DNA of 64,000 nt from Lophium mytilinum (lineage: Eukaryota > Ascomycota > Dothideomycetes > Mytilinidiales > Mytilinidiaceae): the NCBI GenBank assembly GCA_010093605.1, contig MU004183.1, forward strand, positions 1,922,001-1,986,000. The letters are read 5' to 3'. The notes under the pieces are model-generated. The model ran no database searches. It worked only from the letters and a program-made list of their open reading frames with translations, and was not told where the DNA came from. Both the position numbers and the translations under genes were made by a program. Below, in pieces: positions 10,877 through 21,363 of the stretch; the stretch's first letter is position 1; every line of letters begins with the position of its first letter.

Positions 10877-12331
10877 TCACTCTTCAACCGGGGCCTTCCT
10901 GGAGGCCTTCTTTGCCCGCTTCTGAGGGACTGCCTTCTCCTCTGCAGCGCCAGCTTCCTCTCCCTTCTTCTTGCGACCTCGCTTCGCCTTAGCAGGGGGT
11001 TCGGCTTCCTCGACATCCTCCATGATCTCATCAGACTCGATTGGTTCGGCCTTGGTCTTTTTGGAAGCCCTAGACTTCTTCGGCTTCGGGGCATCCTCGA
11101 CTGTAGCTTCTTCATCGACTTCCTCGTCCTTGACAGCAGCCTTGGCCTTTGAAGCGCGACCTTTCTTCGCAGCAGGGGCAGCTTCTTCTTCGGATTCGTC
11201 CTTGACCTCCGCCTTGACAGCCTTCTTTGAACCCCTGCCCTTCTTTGCAACAGGAGCAGCCTCTTCTTCAGATTCATCCATGACTTCGTCCTTGACAGCC
11301 TTCTTCGAAGCCCTGCCTTTCTTCGCAGCGGGCGCAGCCTCATCGCCGGCAGCTTCGTCTTTGACCTTCTTAGCCTTGCCTCTGGACTTCTTTGGAGGAG
11401 GGGCCTCGTCGTCGGAGTCCTCTTCAGTCTTGGCGGTCTTAGCAGGGCGGCCACGCTTCTTTGGTTTCGCTGGTGATTCGGCCTCGGCCTCATCGTCCTC
11501 GTCCTGGAAGCTGTTAGCCAGAAAACGACAGAAAGTCGGAAGTCGCCAGCCCAGTACTAAAAGACTGTCTTCAAGCGCGTCTTGAATGTGCTGAACGTGA
11601 TATTGCTCAACTTACTGCATCATCCTTCTTGCTCTTTTTGCTCTTCTTGGGCGCCTTCTCCTTGAGCTTTTTTACTCGGAAGCCCTTCTGGCCAGGTCGG
11701 TTTACCTCGACATCCTAGTTTCATCGTCAGAACCTTCCCTGAGTTGACATCCTACGTTACTGTCGTACAAGTTGTGATTTTGAGGTCGGAGTTGCGGTCT
11801 GATTCGCCACGATGGGAGAGAAGGTGGTGGATTGGAATAATTCATGAAACATCAGCAAATAACTTACGCCCTTCCAGTCTTCGTCGTCGACATGTCCCTG
11901 CTCGAATGCTCGTCTAACTTTGGCTTGATATTCTTCTTCAAGCTCGTCATAGCCATCGACGAGTTCAAGGTCGCCCTCGACAGCCTCCTTCCAGTGCCCA
12001 ATCTGCAACGGAGTGACGCATCCCCTTCGATGTGGTTAGTTTGCTTGATTTGCAGAGGAGAAAGTTAGATGGGATTCGGTTCTTACCAATGCTTCCACGT
12101 CCAACTAGTATGGTCGTGGATGGTGATGAGCGAACCGAATCGAAATTCTCCTTTATCGATCTTGATCTTTTCCTTCATGCATTCGCCGTTTTTGCAGCCT
12201 GCGCGCGCCCCTTTGGCTAATTCTACGCATGGTTAGTGGAACGATGGCCTGGAGAAAAGCATTGCATCTGTGAAGAATAGATAGAAAACAGTGGATAGCT
12301 AGAACTTACCAACACGATATTGACCGGGCAT
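10877..12331 (-). CDS. PARP-type zinc-finger protein with repetitive basic/acidic tail
   Basis: Five exons on the minus strand, 12331-12310, 12222-12087, 12024-11868, 11714-11616 and 11503-10877, give 346 residues. Every junction is in frame. The third exon uses an AAG acceptor, which restores the expected HWGCVTP motif. The N-terminus is a zf-PARP domain: C17-x4-C22-x29-H52-x2-C55, with GEFRFG (32-37) and WKHWGCVTP (50-58), then a GHVDDEDW end. Known: this finger recognises DNA nicks and breaks in PARP1 and DNA ligase III. Here no catalytic PARP, BRCT or ligase domain follows. Instead there are ~240 residues of Lys/Glu/Ala-rich low complexity with an AT-hook-like KKRGRPAK at about 150 and three copies of a ~26-residue unit. 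It is probably a nuclear chromatin or DNA-break binding protein; the function is inferred. The start MPGQYRV sits right before the domain, as in stand-alone fungal members. Confidence 0.85.
11128..11356 (-). repeat. In-frame minisatellite in PARP-finger protein tail
   Basis: Three tandem in-frame units of about 75-78 bp encode variants of DESEEEAAPxAKKGRxSK. Copies start near 11356, 11281 and 11203 on the minus strand. Each unit pairs an acidic block with a basic AKKGRxSK block. Such arrays usually vary in copy number between strains. Confidence 0.7.
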
Positions 12332-12670
12332 GATGTGCTTAGCCTGATGGCGAACTGCAGTTGAGAGTGTTGTGGGTCGGGTGAGCTATCCAGGTAGCAA
12401 AGTCAACATTGGAACGCGTAACACAACAGGGCAGACAGCGTATTAATACTTACATTCGGGGCGGCACTGTATTGCCGCAGAACAACAGCAGCTTCAAGAG
12501 CTTTCCAGATGCTGCAGGAGTGTTGTGCGTTGTTTGGTCTGTGGATACGCCTCGAGGTTGTGTTGTTGCTGGAGAGCAGACTCCGGTCGCGCTAAAATTT
12601 AATAAAGAACGTCACTAAAGTCTTTTGGCTGTGCGACGCCGCCCATCTCCATCACCACACTCGCTCTTCA
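12332..12670. promoter_or_regulatory. Bidirectional promoter region
   Basis: These 339 bp separate the divergent starts of the PARP-finger gene (minus, 12331) and the 1018-residue gene (plus, 12671). No other gene is seen; the open frame at 12409-12618 overlaps the leader regions and shows no domain. The stretch just before 12671 is pyrimidine-rich, as is common for fungal leaders. Confidence 0.4.
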
Positions 12671-15600
12671 ATGCGCCCTGCACACACATGCTTTAGAACC
12701 GCCCTGAATCGAGCCTTTTGCCCTTCTCCCCAGATTGCCTCAGGTGCCTGGGCGGTCCCTGATTTCCTTGCCCCGGCCGTTGTTACATCCCTTCACGCAT
12801 CAAGACGATCATTCACTCGCTCCTCTCGACGCCACTCGCACGAAACCGCGTCTGCTGCTCGACCCAAAAAGAATCGCAAAGAGCAGAAACCCCACGATGA
12901 CCCCCGGATACACCCAAGAGCTCAACACAAGTTCAAGATACCCCTACCCGAGGATGACCTTCGACAGGACGTGGAATCATGGCTCAAAGCCCTGGAGCCA
13001 TTCCTCCCAGCCGAATTGCGGCATGCCTCGTCGGAAAAGAATACGAAGCAGCCTCTGGCCCCAGCGATCGACTATGCCAGACTTATAACCGAAGCCCAGT
13101 CTTCCTCGCAGGACATATTGAGCCATCTGGGCATGGTCGAAGGACGGTGGAAAGTTGTAATATGGTTGATCAAATGCCTGGTGGAGGAAGGCTCTGTCTT
13201 GAAGAGATTACGCGGCGACCCCGAGACCTCTGGCAGTACAGCCTGGAAGGATTCTTCGTTGTCACTGAAAGAATTGACACAGTTTCCGATCTATGCCGAG
13301 AGGATACGAAAACCACAGAGGCTCAAGCGAAGCCTGAAGGAGCTCACTTCCGCTCCCGAAACAATTCAATACCTATCAAATATCATGACGGCGGCGCTTG
13401 GCCAGGTTTGGCGTAGTCTAGGATCCATGGTACTTGTGGCAGCAGAGGAACCCATATCGAGCGCATCTACAATTATGCCTCATGTGTTAGAGATCATAGC
13501 CTACCTCCATCACGTTGAGATGATCCCTCAGGCTATATACCGATACGCACCCGCTCGAGACCCTTTCACCCTACAACAGCCCCCGACTCTACACTTGCTA
13601 TCCTCGAGGATTCTTACATCGCTTTCTGACGCAACGTGGAGAGCCCACGAGGCGTCTTTACAACATGGCAAAACCCCAGCCAATTCTCAGTATTTTATGG
13701 GACACGAAATTCCTGGATCCCGGATCAAAATCACGGTGCCTCAGGTCGGCCCAGAAATATGGGTGGAGCTGGTTCTTTGGTCATGTCTCCATGGCGGCTG
13801 GATTCTAGATGGTGTGGCGATACTGGAGAAGCTCGCATCTTACAGCGACGACAAGCGTTGGTCTGTCATCTGCTGGCGGGACATTGTGGCGTCATCGCAA
13901 TCCGCTGGATCTCTCCAGGAGCCTAAGAACTGGGCAAGATTGGCTGCGGCATTTGAATACCCGAATCGTTCCTACACATCAGATCGAGGAGACAGACGCC
14001 TCGTTCAGCGGACTATAAGTAGTGAAGTAATTGCTGCTTTTGTGGACGGCGTAACAAACACTATGCGATTGGGGGTAGGGGCTCGAGGCAACGCGCCCGA
14101 TGACATTGTGCGTCATATCAAGAACCTCAAGCACCTCCTGGATCAAAACAATTTGAGCCTCGGCACATCTTCCTGGGATGGTATAATCCTCCGACTTCTG
14201 GAATCCCATGGAATTGTCCCAGACAAGCGCCCTTATGTCCTCTTAAATATACTCGATTTAAGTCAAGGATTTGGGAAAGAAATATCGTCAGCCAATGTCG
14301 CACTAGAGCCATCGCAGGGTCAACCCATTCCCAATTACGTCTTTGAGGCATCAGCAGCTGCTATTGGGTTGCTCCACAGAACGCTGCGAGCTTTCATCAA
14401 TGAGGGACATGTCGTTGGGGCCATGGTAACTCTCAACAAGCTACAGGAATACACGGACAACAACAAGATGGGTTCCGTGACAGCTTTTTTCCGGGCCCTG
14501 AAACACCAGCCCTCCACATCCGAGCACCAGTTTCAAAGCAATATTGGCCCTGTCGACTTCCCTGGATTCTATCCTCAAATACCTGTTCCTCTGCTGGCTG
14601 GTCTGCTTGACGTGTTAGCTAAGACGCATCTTTCGCGCATCTGTAAATGGCTCTTGTTCTCGGACGACCTAGATGGGCCATTGATCCCGCCCCAGATGTA
14701 CCGAGATCGAAGAATCACTCCTTCGATTATTCGGTATGGGACTATAGCTAAGAACAAGGAGTTGCTCATGAAGGTAGTGGAAGCAGTTGCCGTTCCTGGA
14801 CCAGGACAGCAAGGCGGGTTTGCTCGCCTTCCGGCAGAAGTTTTGTCGGCATTCCTTAACAGCCAAATCGAAGGCCGCCAGTGGGCATCCGTTAGTTCTA
14901 TCTCCCAGTATGCCTCCAGCAGCCCTGGATATCGCCCTAGAGCTGAGACGCTCGCAGTATTTGCCAGTAAAATGCTCTGGGAATCAGTGTACGCTTCAGA
15001 GACATCTAAATCGGAGACCGATAACACAGTCAAGACGCACTTTTCGAACCTCCTACACACGTGGCGTCAGAAAATCAAGGGCTTCTTGTTGGATGCTGAA
15101 CTCAACACTATTCTTGGCATTGTTTCTACTGTACATTCTGACTATCACGATTTCTGCGAGAGCTTTTGGACAGCCGTCGGCCGACAGCCTACCGTTATTG
15201 GCACTTCGGAATTCAACAAGATTTTGGAAGGAGTAGCTATAGGGTACGGCTCTATCGAAACGAAGCGTATCGTAGATCTCTGGTGCGACGTTCCTCCTGG
15301 CCCCGCGTACTGGCCGTTTCGCGCGCCTGGAGGGTTACCGACGATGTCGAAGTTCCGGCCCCCAAAAAGTCTCGAGTACCACAACAGACCGCGGGACATT
15401 GAGATTAATAGCTCAGTTAGTTTCCGAATGCTTACTTTTCGAGGGCGTGTGACTCCCAATATTCACACCTACCGGATTCTGCTGCGCAGAGCTCGGCAAG
15501 AGAAGAAGCGCCGAGAGAACAAGGGAATTGAGATGTCCTCGAGCGAGCACATGGAGCTCAAGAAAATGCTGGCATCAGTGGCTTATGCGCTGCGCAGCAT

Positions 15601-15727
15601 GGGGCTGGATCTCGCGGAGATATCGCACGAACTGGGTGTGCTGCAGAAGGATGCTGAGCTTCCGGCTGCTGAGTTCACACTTCCTGCTTTCAGCGGGTGG
15701 AACGAGGAGGAGCTGAGTGATGTATGA
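12671..15727 (+). CDS. Conserved-looking large protein, probable mitochondrial import, PPR-like helical
   Basis: Intronless gene of 1018 residues. The first ~75 residues are rich in Arg, Ser and Ala with almost no acids (for example HASRRSFTRSSRRH at about 43-56), as in mitochondrial presequences. The rest is predominantly helical, soluble, without membrane segments, metal-binding motifs or nucleotide-binding loops. Paired helices and phrases such as NIHTYRILLRRARQEKKRR (about 934-952) are reminiscent of pentatricopeptide-type organelle RNA factors in fungi (Aep/ATPase-expression-like). I do not recognise a named family, so a role in mitochondrial gene expression is only an inference from the presequence and helical content. 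It shares a divergent promoter with the PARP-finger gene. The start is the first ATG after an in-frame stop-rich leader. Confidence 0.75.
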   Translation: MRPAHTCFRTALNRAFCPSPQIASGAWAVPDFLAPAVVTSLHASRRSFTRSSRRHSHETASAARPKKNRKEQKPHDDPRIHPRAQHKFKIPLPEDDLRQDVESWLKALEPFLPAELRHASSEKNTKQPLAPAIDYARLITEAQSSSQDILSHLGMVEGRWKVVIWLIKCLVEEGSVLKRLRGDPETSGSTAWKDSSLSLKELTQFPIYAERIRKPQRLKRSLKELTSAPETIQYLSNIMTAALGQVWRSLGSMVLVAAEEPISSASTIMPHVLEIIAYLHHVEMIPQAIYRYAPARDPFTLQQPPTLHLLSSRILTSLSDATWRAHEASLQHGKTPANSQYFMGHEIPGSRIKITVPQVGPEIWVELVLWSCLHGGWILDGVAILEKLASYSDDKRWSVICWRDIVASSQSAGSLQEPKNWARLAAAFEYPNRSYTSDRGDRRLVQRTISSEVIAAFVDGVTNTMRLGVGARGNAPDDIVRHIKNLKHLLDQNNLSLGTSSWDGIILRLLESHGIVPDKRPYVLLNILDLSQGFGKEISSANVALEPSQGQPIPNYVFEASAAAIGLLHRTLRAFINEGHVVGAMVTLNKLQEYTDNNKMGSVTAFFRALKHQPSTSEHQFQSNIGPVDFPGFYPQIPVPLLAGLLDVLAKTHLSRICKWLLFSDDLDGPLIPPQMYRDRRITPSIIRYGTIAKNKELLMKVVEAVAVPGPGQQGGFARLPAEVLSAFLNSQIEGRQWASVSSISQYASSSPGYRPRAETLAVFASKMLWESVYASETSKSETDNTVKTHFSNLLHTWRQKIKGFLLDAELNTILGIVSTVHSDYHDFCESFWTAVGRQPTVIGTSEFNKILEGVAIGYGSIETKRIVDLWCDVPPGPAYWPFRAPGGLPTMSKFRPPKSLEYHNRPRDIEINSSVSFRMLTFRGRVTPNIHTYRILLRRARQEKKRRENKGIEMSSSEHMELKKMLASVAYALRSMGLDLAEISHELGVLQKDAELPAAEFTLPAFSGWNEEELSDV

Positions 15728-17739
15728 ATATTTACTGTGATATCATAGAAATGATGTATACAAGAAGATTTACTGTACACTTTTGCTTGTAAAAAGCTCG
15801 TCTACTTGCCTCCCCTGTAGCCCATCCATCGTCAACCAACTGACGTGCGAATTCGTTATCACGTGCCGTCTCATCCTCCAACCGCCGCGATTGGAACCCT
15901 GGAACCGCTCACGCCTAAACTCGATTCTCACTTCTAATTTGGGCCATCACCGCAGCCATGCACTACGTAATGTGCTTTCACCCAGGATAATCGTCTACGC
16001 GCCCAGACTTCGCTGTCGCTGGCTGGCAAGATGCATTGCCTAGGCGGGACTCCGTACTTGCGACGCGCGCCCATGTCCAATGCGAAACCGCCACGGACGC
16101 CCGAAGCAGAAGGCGGCATCCGACACGTCGAGAGTTGGGCGAGGGGCGGAGCAGTTCTGCTGGGCTGGGTGGCCTGGTTGGCACGGTGGAGAATGCGTGT
16201 TAGTGGGGATTTTCGCGGTGCAGCGAGGCTAGACGCATGCAAGCCAAAGCTGACCTCGCCTCTTCGCCCTCTCACGAATCCACCACAGCTATAAAATATC
16301 TCTTGAGACTTGAGAATAGATTTAGGGAGACGAGAGCTCTTTTAGACTGGTGAGACAGACCTGCAGAGAACCCCTCTGCCCCGCGGTTCGCAACGGCAGA
16401 CGGCCCGCAACATTGAATAGGTGCAAAAATATGCACACACACCGCCTTTTTGCGAGGCGCCAATGACAGCATGTGATCTGGGCGCTGGCGGGGCAGTTGA
16501 GGGCAGCCCGCGGCGTTGACGTCGCTGTTGAGGCGATCCTGAAGGCGCCAGGGGAGAGTCCGACGAGATACGTAACAGCGCTTAAGGAAGAACTACGTGT
16601 CAGTCCGAAGAGGTTGATCTGGATGAGGATGAAGACGGAGACAGCATTTGGGAGCGCGGAAGCTGTGCATGAGGCTGACGGCGGAACTCTGGGCGCGCGG
16701 CTGGTGGCGTAGGGGGCTCTGAGCGAGGCCGTTGGGTGTTTTAAACTCAGGGATTCTGCCGCCCACAGTGGTGCAGGGCAGCTGGATGCGCGTGCGCCAG
16801 GCCCACGAGCGGTTAGCATGGTGGGGAACAGTCCGATCCGTCATGGCGTTCCAAGGTTGCCAGATGTCTGGTGGAGCGGCACGCGATGATGGCGAGACTG
16901 TGCGAGACTCCACGTTCTCCAGAGACAAAACGTGGTTGAGTCGCATATTGCCATGGCCTAGTAGCCGGGCGACTGTCCATGCCATTACGGTCTTGGCCAG
17001 GTGAATAGTAATTGCATGTGGCTGTGGGTGATGTCGCTCGTATGACTCTGCTGGCCTGCCTGGCTCACCGCTAGGCGCAGCGCTAGCCCCGTTGTAGCTA
17101 GCCCGATGGGAACATTTTTGAGCAAATCTGTCGCCCACCATCCTCTCTCTCCTCTGCAACCACCCCCACAGACAACGAAGTCGCAATACAATTCTACTAC
17201 GGATTATCACTCAAGCACACACTACCCATCTTCGTCGAGAACAATGCCGCAGGCAATCGCTGAGCTGTAAATCCCCACTGGAGGCCGCATCACCGTGTGG
17301 TCTCCAGTCCGGCCCAGCCCACCGAGATATTCAACGACTCTACGACGATTTACCCCTCAATTCTAGGAGCAAACTGCTTCTGGCCCGCCCATTGAGACGA
17401 CGAATCGCCAGTCTGCACGAATAGTGTAGTCCGCCCGCAGCCGCGCATCGCACGCTGTGAGATCGGCCTCACTCCCACTATCGACGAACTTTACGACTCG
17501 AATACCCCTACTCAAGACATTCGAGCCGCACAGAATATACAACCATACCAATTGATCGTCCGTAGACGTTCGCCCTCCCTGACAGAAAACCCCCCTCCGT
17601 CGGCTTTCTCTCCCACCACCTCCCACCCGCAAGTAGACTTCGTATCTCCAAACTCCAACCCAGAGTCCGAGAAAGGACCCCTACTATTACCTAATATCTT
17701 CTCGCCATACCTGCCGTATTGATACCACCCCTTTACCTT
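15728..17739. other. Gene-free GC-rich intergenic region and probable long 5' leader
   Basis: Two kilobases without a recognisable coding gene. Short frames on both strands (for example 16031-16294 and 16473-16712) have no domain or splice support. The last ~550 bp (about 17180-17739) are rich in C and T on the plus strand with few guanines, typical of a long 5' untranslated leader of the gene at 17740. A transcript of unknown function elsewhere in this stretch cannot be excluded. Confidence 0.4.
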
Positions 17740-20123
17740 ATGGCACACTCCCACATTCACAGATCGGCACCAGTCGACATTGGCGGCCATCTGATGCACG
17801 AGCATGGGCCGTCCTACGATGCAATGAACGACTCTCCAAAGCGAGACCAGCGTACGCCCGCACCTAGCAGCGTGGCGCAGAAAACCAATGGTGCCCACGA
17901 GGGCACACAGTCCTCCGAGGACCAAGAAAATGATGGGGAAGAACCCGACAGTAGCGCGGACCAGGATGTTGATGATGATGCGGAAGAACCGGACGTCATG
18001 GCCCCGTCCTACGGCATGGGAAAAGGCAAGGGGAAGCGCCCAGCTATTTGTGTCGAGCCTGTCGTCGATGAAGATGACGATGACGAAGAGGTTCCTCTCC
18101 GGGGGACGGGGCCCGCAGGCGGTAAGAGTCTTTTCATACCCGTTCAAGGACGAGAGAAGAAGCGCACTTTCAGCAATGTTAGCACCAGCTCTGTTCTGTT
18201 TGACTCGGAAGAGATGAGTGGTTTCCCGAGGAGGAAGATGCCGAGACGCTTGAGCAACAGCAGCACCAGGGGATTGTTGACATATAAAGAGCCGGTGATT
18301 GGAGCAGAATCCGACTCAGATGTTGTTGCTGCGTTTGAGAGTGCCATTGACAGTGGTGATGAAGAAGCCCAGGCGGGCGCTGAAGAGCCGGGATTCGATG
18401 ACGAAGATTATAGCGGCGTTCTTGAAGTCAGTGATGATTCAGACGTCGAGGAGGAATTAGAGCGCCAGGACGAACAGTGGCTCATTGCCGAGGCGGAACT
18501 AATGCCCGGCGCATATAGTCTCGACAGACGCTTCAGTGTGGACAGCGACGCGTTCAACGTGCTTGAGAGCAATCTCCTCGCAGAAGACATGCCGGATGTT
18601 GACTTCCACGACTTCTTCAGTCGTCCTGATACACCTGATGCGCCAGCTGGTCGGAAGTACTCGTCCAGCTCAACCAAACGCGTTCGATTCGATGATGATG
18701 TTAACATCTCCGACAGCTCAAGCTCAGATGATTCAGACGCGGAGGAGTCAATGTTCCCGGATCTCTTCATGCCTCAAGACAAGCTTGATCCTGACTTTCG
18801 TATGCTAATCGAGAACGACGAGGATGAAGCTGGAAGCCTCGCATCGGACGATAGCGAGGCTTCTTACTGGTCTCTTGGTGATGGTCAAGGCTTTGCAGGT
18901 CGCAACCCTACACCTCATCTTGCTAATATGGACGACGATTCCGATACTGAAGCGGGCTCAAGCGACTATGATTGTACGATTGCGTCTCGCCACTTCGTTA
19001 ATATTGCTAACAATTCCTAGCCGACTCAGGTGACACTACTGATGAAGAAGATTTTGAGCCGATGCCAGTTGTACAGGCCCCACAATCCGTCCTTCGCCGA
19101 CCATCGTCATCTGCCAGCGACAAGCCTGCTACTCCTCAGCCCTTTCAGAGATCGTCGAGAACCCGGTACTCTGCACGCCAAGTCTCTTCTCGCCAGATCT
19201 CTTCCCGCAACCTCGCCGCTCGTCGTCCAGCCGCTGGTCAGCATGGACCACCACGCTGCGGCGTCTTTACCCACGATGATTGGAGCAAAGCAATTGCGGT
19301 CACGAATCGTACCACCGAACTGACCACCTATTATCGACCTCGTCGCCAGTTGACTGGTCGACATGCCAACTATGATCCAAGTAGCATGTCGAGCTCCACT
19401 AACAACAGCCCGCGCAACTCAATGCAGGCCTTCCCTGATGATAGTGACTATAGTGAATTTGTTCCTCACTCAATGGTACCATCGGACATAATGCTAAGTG
19501 GCGTCTTTGGAGCTGCTCCTGACAGCATTGTCAACTTTGGTGGACAAGTTTTCGGCCCCCCGGAGGCCTTCTATCCCTTTGTGAACTTTGATTCACATGG
19601 AGAACTGATGATAGATGATGACGACGACTCCGACTACTCTGACGACGACGTCGACATCACCGATCTTGTGGACTTTGGAGACGACCCCGACGAGACTGAT
19701 GCTGCAGAGGAAATCGATGTTCCTGCTACTCCGGCGATGTCGATGATCGCTTACGCTGGGTCTACACCTGCCCAGCCGTCATCTCCCAGTCACGCAAGCA
19801 CACCGGTGCAGCATCGACGTAATGCTTCCGACGCGATGCTGGAACACTTTGACCGCGCAGGTGGCGTCGTCACGGCATTCCGCAATAATCAGAACCGGTT
19901 CAGAGACTTTGCTCGTCTGCCTTTCGATCCAAACCAGCGAGCTTCTGCGTCGAGGCCAGTACGCTCGGGACGGTCGGCAGATACGCTCATATCGCCTTTG
20001 AGAAAAAAGGGTTCTATCTCGAAAAGGATTGCTGGGCCACCCTTGTTCAGTGGCGTTGCGAAGTCGAGGAGTGAGACGCCGCATCGGGTTGCAAGGGGCC
20101 CGTCTGCTGGGACGTTTGCTTGA
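17740..20123 (+). CDS. Large acidic, disordered, Ser/Asp-rich fungal protein of unknown function
   Basis: Two exons, 17740-18973 and 19021-20123, join in phase over a 47-bp intron (GTACGA donor, CCTAG acceptor) to 778 residues. The protein is dominated by acidic/serine low-complexity blocks (such as DEDDDDEEV near 112-120 and DDDDDSDYSDDD in exon 2). Conserved-looking ordered islands include STKRVRFDDDVN, GVFTHDDWSKAIAV and LDPDFRMLIENDEDE. The C-terminus is basic, with SISKRIAGPPLF and many Ser/Arg pairs that suit phosphorylation. There are no membrane segments or catalytic motifs. I do not recognise the family; VRFDDDV resembles PP1-docking (R/K-V-x-F) or regulatory motifs, but that is speculation. 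The start is the first ATG (17740) after a pyrimidine-rich leader. A nuclear or signalling scaffold is possible. Confidence 0.75.
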
Positions 20124-21363
20124 GAAACCAACTTACTCGACACCCATCCACTCTTAATACCCCTACCTAAACCATGTCACCCCCGCCGTTCTCGATTCAA
20201 GTTTCGTCAACCCCCGGAGTCCGTTCTTAGGAGTACGCTTTCGAAGGAAGATTTCACGGAAGAAACGAATATCACGATGAAACGGCCACGATTATCAAAA
20301 GCTTTTCAGGACGTCATGTCGTGTGTTGCTTACCCAGTTCCAGTTTCTGCTTCATGTTACAAAAGTCTCCTTTATCATATTTTCCTCTTCTTTGAGTCCC
20401 TTTTGGCGGCGCAAAGACGGCGGTCGGCGTCGGAGCTACGCGAAGATGGGGCTTGGTTCAATTCGATTTGTTGCGACACTTTTAGTACTGGCAGGCCGCA
20501 TCTCTCTCATGTAAAGGAGGGGATGTCGTGACGGTAATTTTTTCTTTTGTGTTGTTGGTATCTGCATGTTTCAAATGGTTCTTTCTTTCTGTTTCTGTTT
20601 CCCTTTCCTTTGCAGGTGGTGTGGTTTGCTTGTCTCCTTATCTTCTTTCTTTCCCACGGACCGGACCTACCTTATTCGCGCTTGCTACCCTTTTGAAGAA
20701 ATGATGATTCGAATGGTATACGATAAGGGATATGCATTTTATGGCTCGGCGACCGGACTTGCACTAGCATTGGTACTCAGGGGATGGGGCTGGCGGCGCT
20801 TGAAGGCTTTCGCATTCGGAGTCTCGGCTGGCTGGGGATGGGCATGGCTGGAATAGTGATGAGTGAGTGAGTGTAGGAGTAGGTCTGAGTAGGTCGAGAG
20901 GAATTAAAACACATCTTAAACTCTATGTGTTGTGTGTGTGATGTGATGCGTCGATGTCTGCAAGGTACTTCAACTGGCATGAGCAACTTCGTGTAGACGA
21001 TAAATGAGCAGTGAGGTATCTACGTGCGGTGGAATAAACGATGCCTTGTCTTATTTTTAAGTGCCTTGACGCATCCTAGAAGCTTTGATGAGTGAGCCCT
21101 GAGAGCTTAAGTCGGAGGAATTTCACATGCTGACCGTCCGCCGTTTTGCCCCTGTATAGGTGCTTCAGCATCTCATCGCAAATCAGGGCAACATGAAAAG
21201 GACGGCGAGCCTAAACTTGTGTCCTAGTATTGTAATATATGACTGATAAATGATGGTCGCAACCCCCCTGCAAGCTTCAACCGACGTCACCTCACCTCCG
21301 ACACGTGAAAACCATCGCGACAACAACTCTCCTTTCACCACTCCCCCCACAACACGCCCCGAA
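20124..21363. other. Intergenic, 3' UTR and seipin promoter
   Basis: This 1.24-kb stretch follows the acidic protein and precedes seipin. T-rich, pyrimidine-rich sequence at 20330-20680 probably belongs to the 3' UTR. Frames such as 20566-20856 encode only phenylalanine-rich chance peptides. A short GAGT/GTGT simple repeat region occurs near 20860-20945. No gene was recognised. Confidence 0.4.

Noticed and set aside
16031-17210. Overlapping frames on both strands in the GC-rich gap
   Set aside because: Low-complexity Arg/Ala/Gly peptides expected from GC-rich DNA; no start context, domain or splicing.
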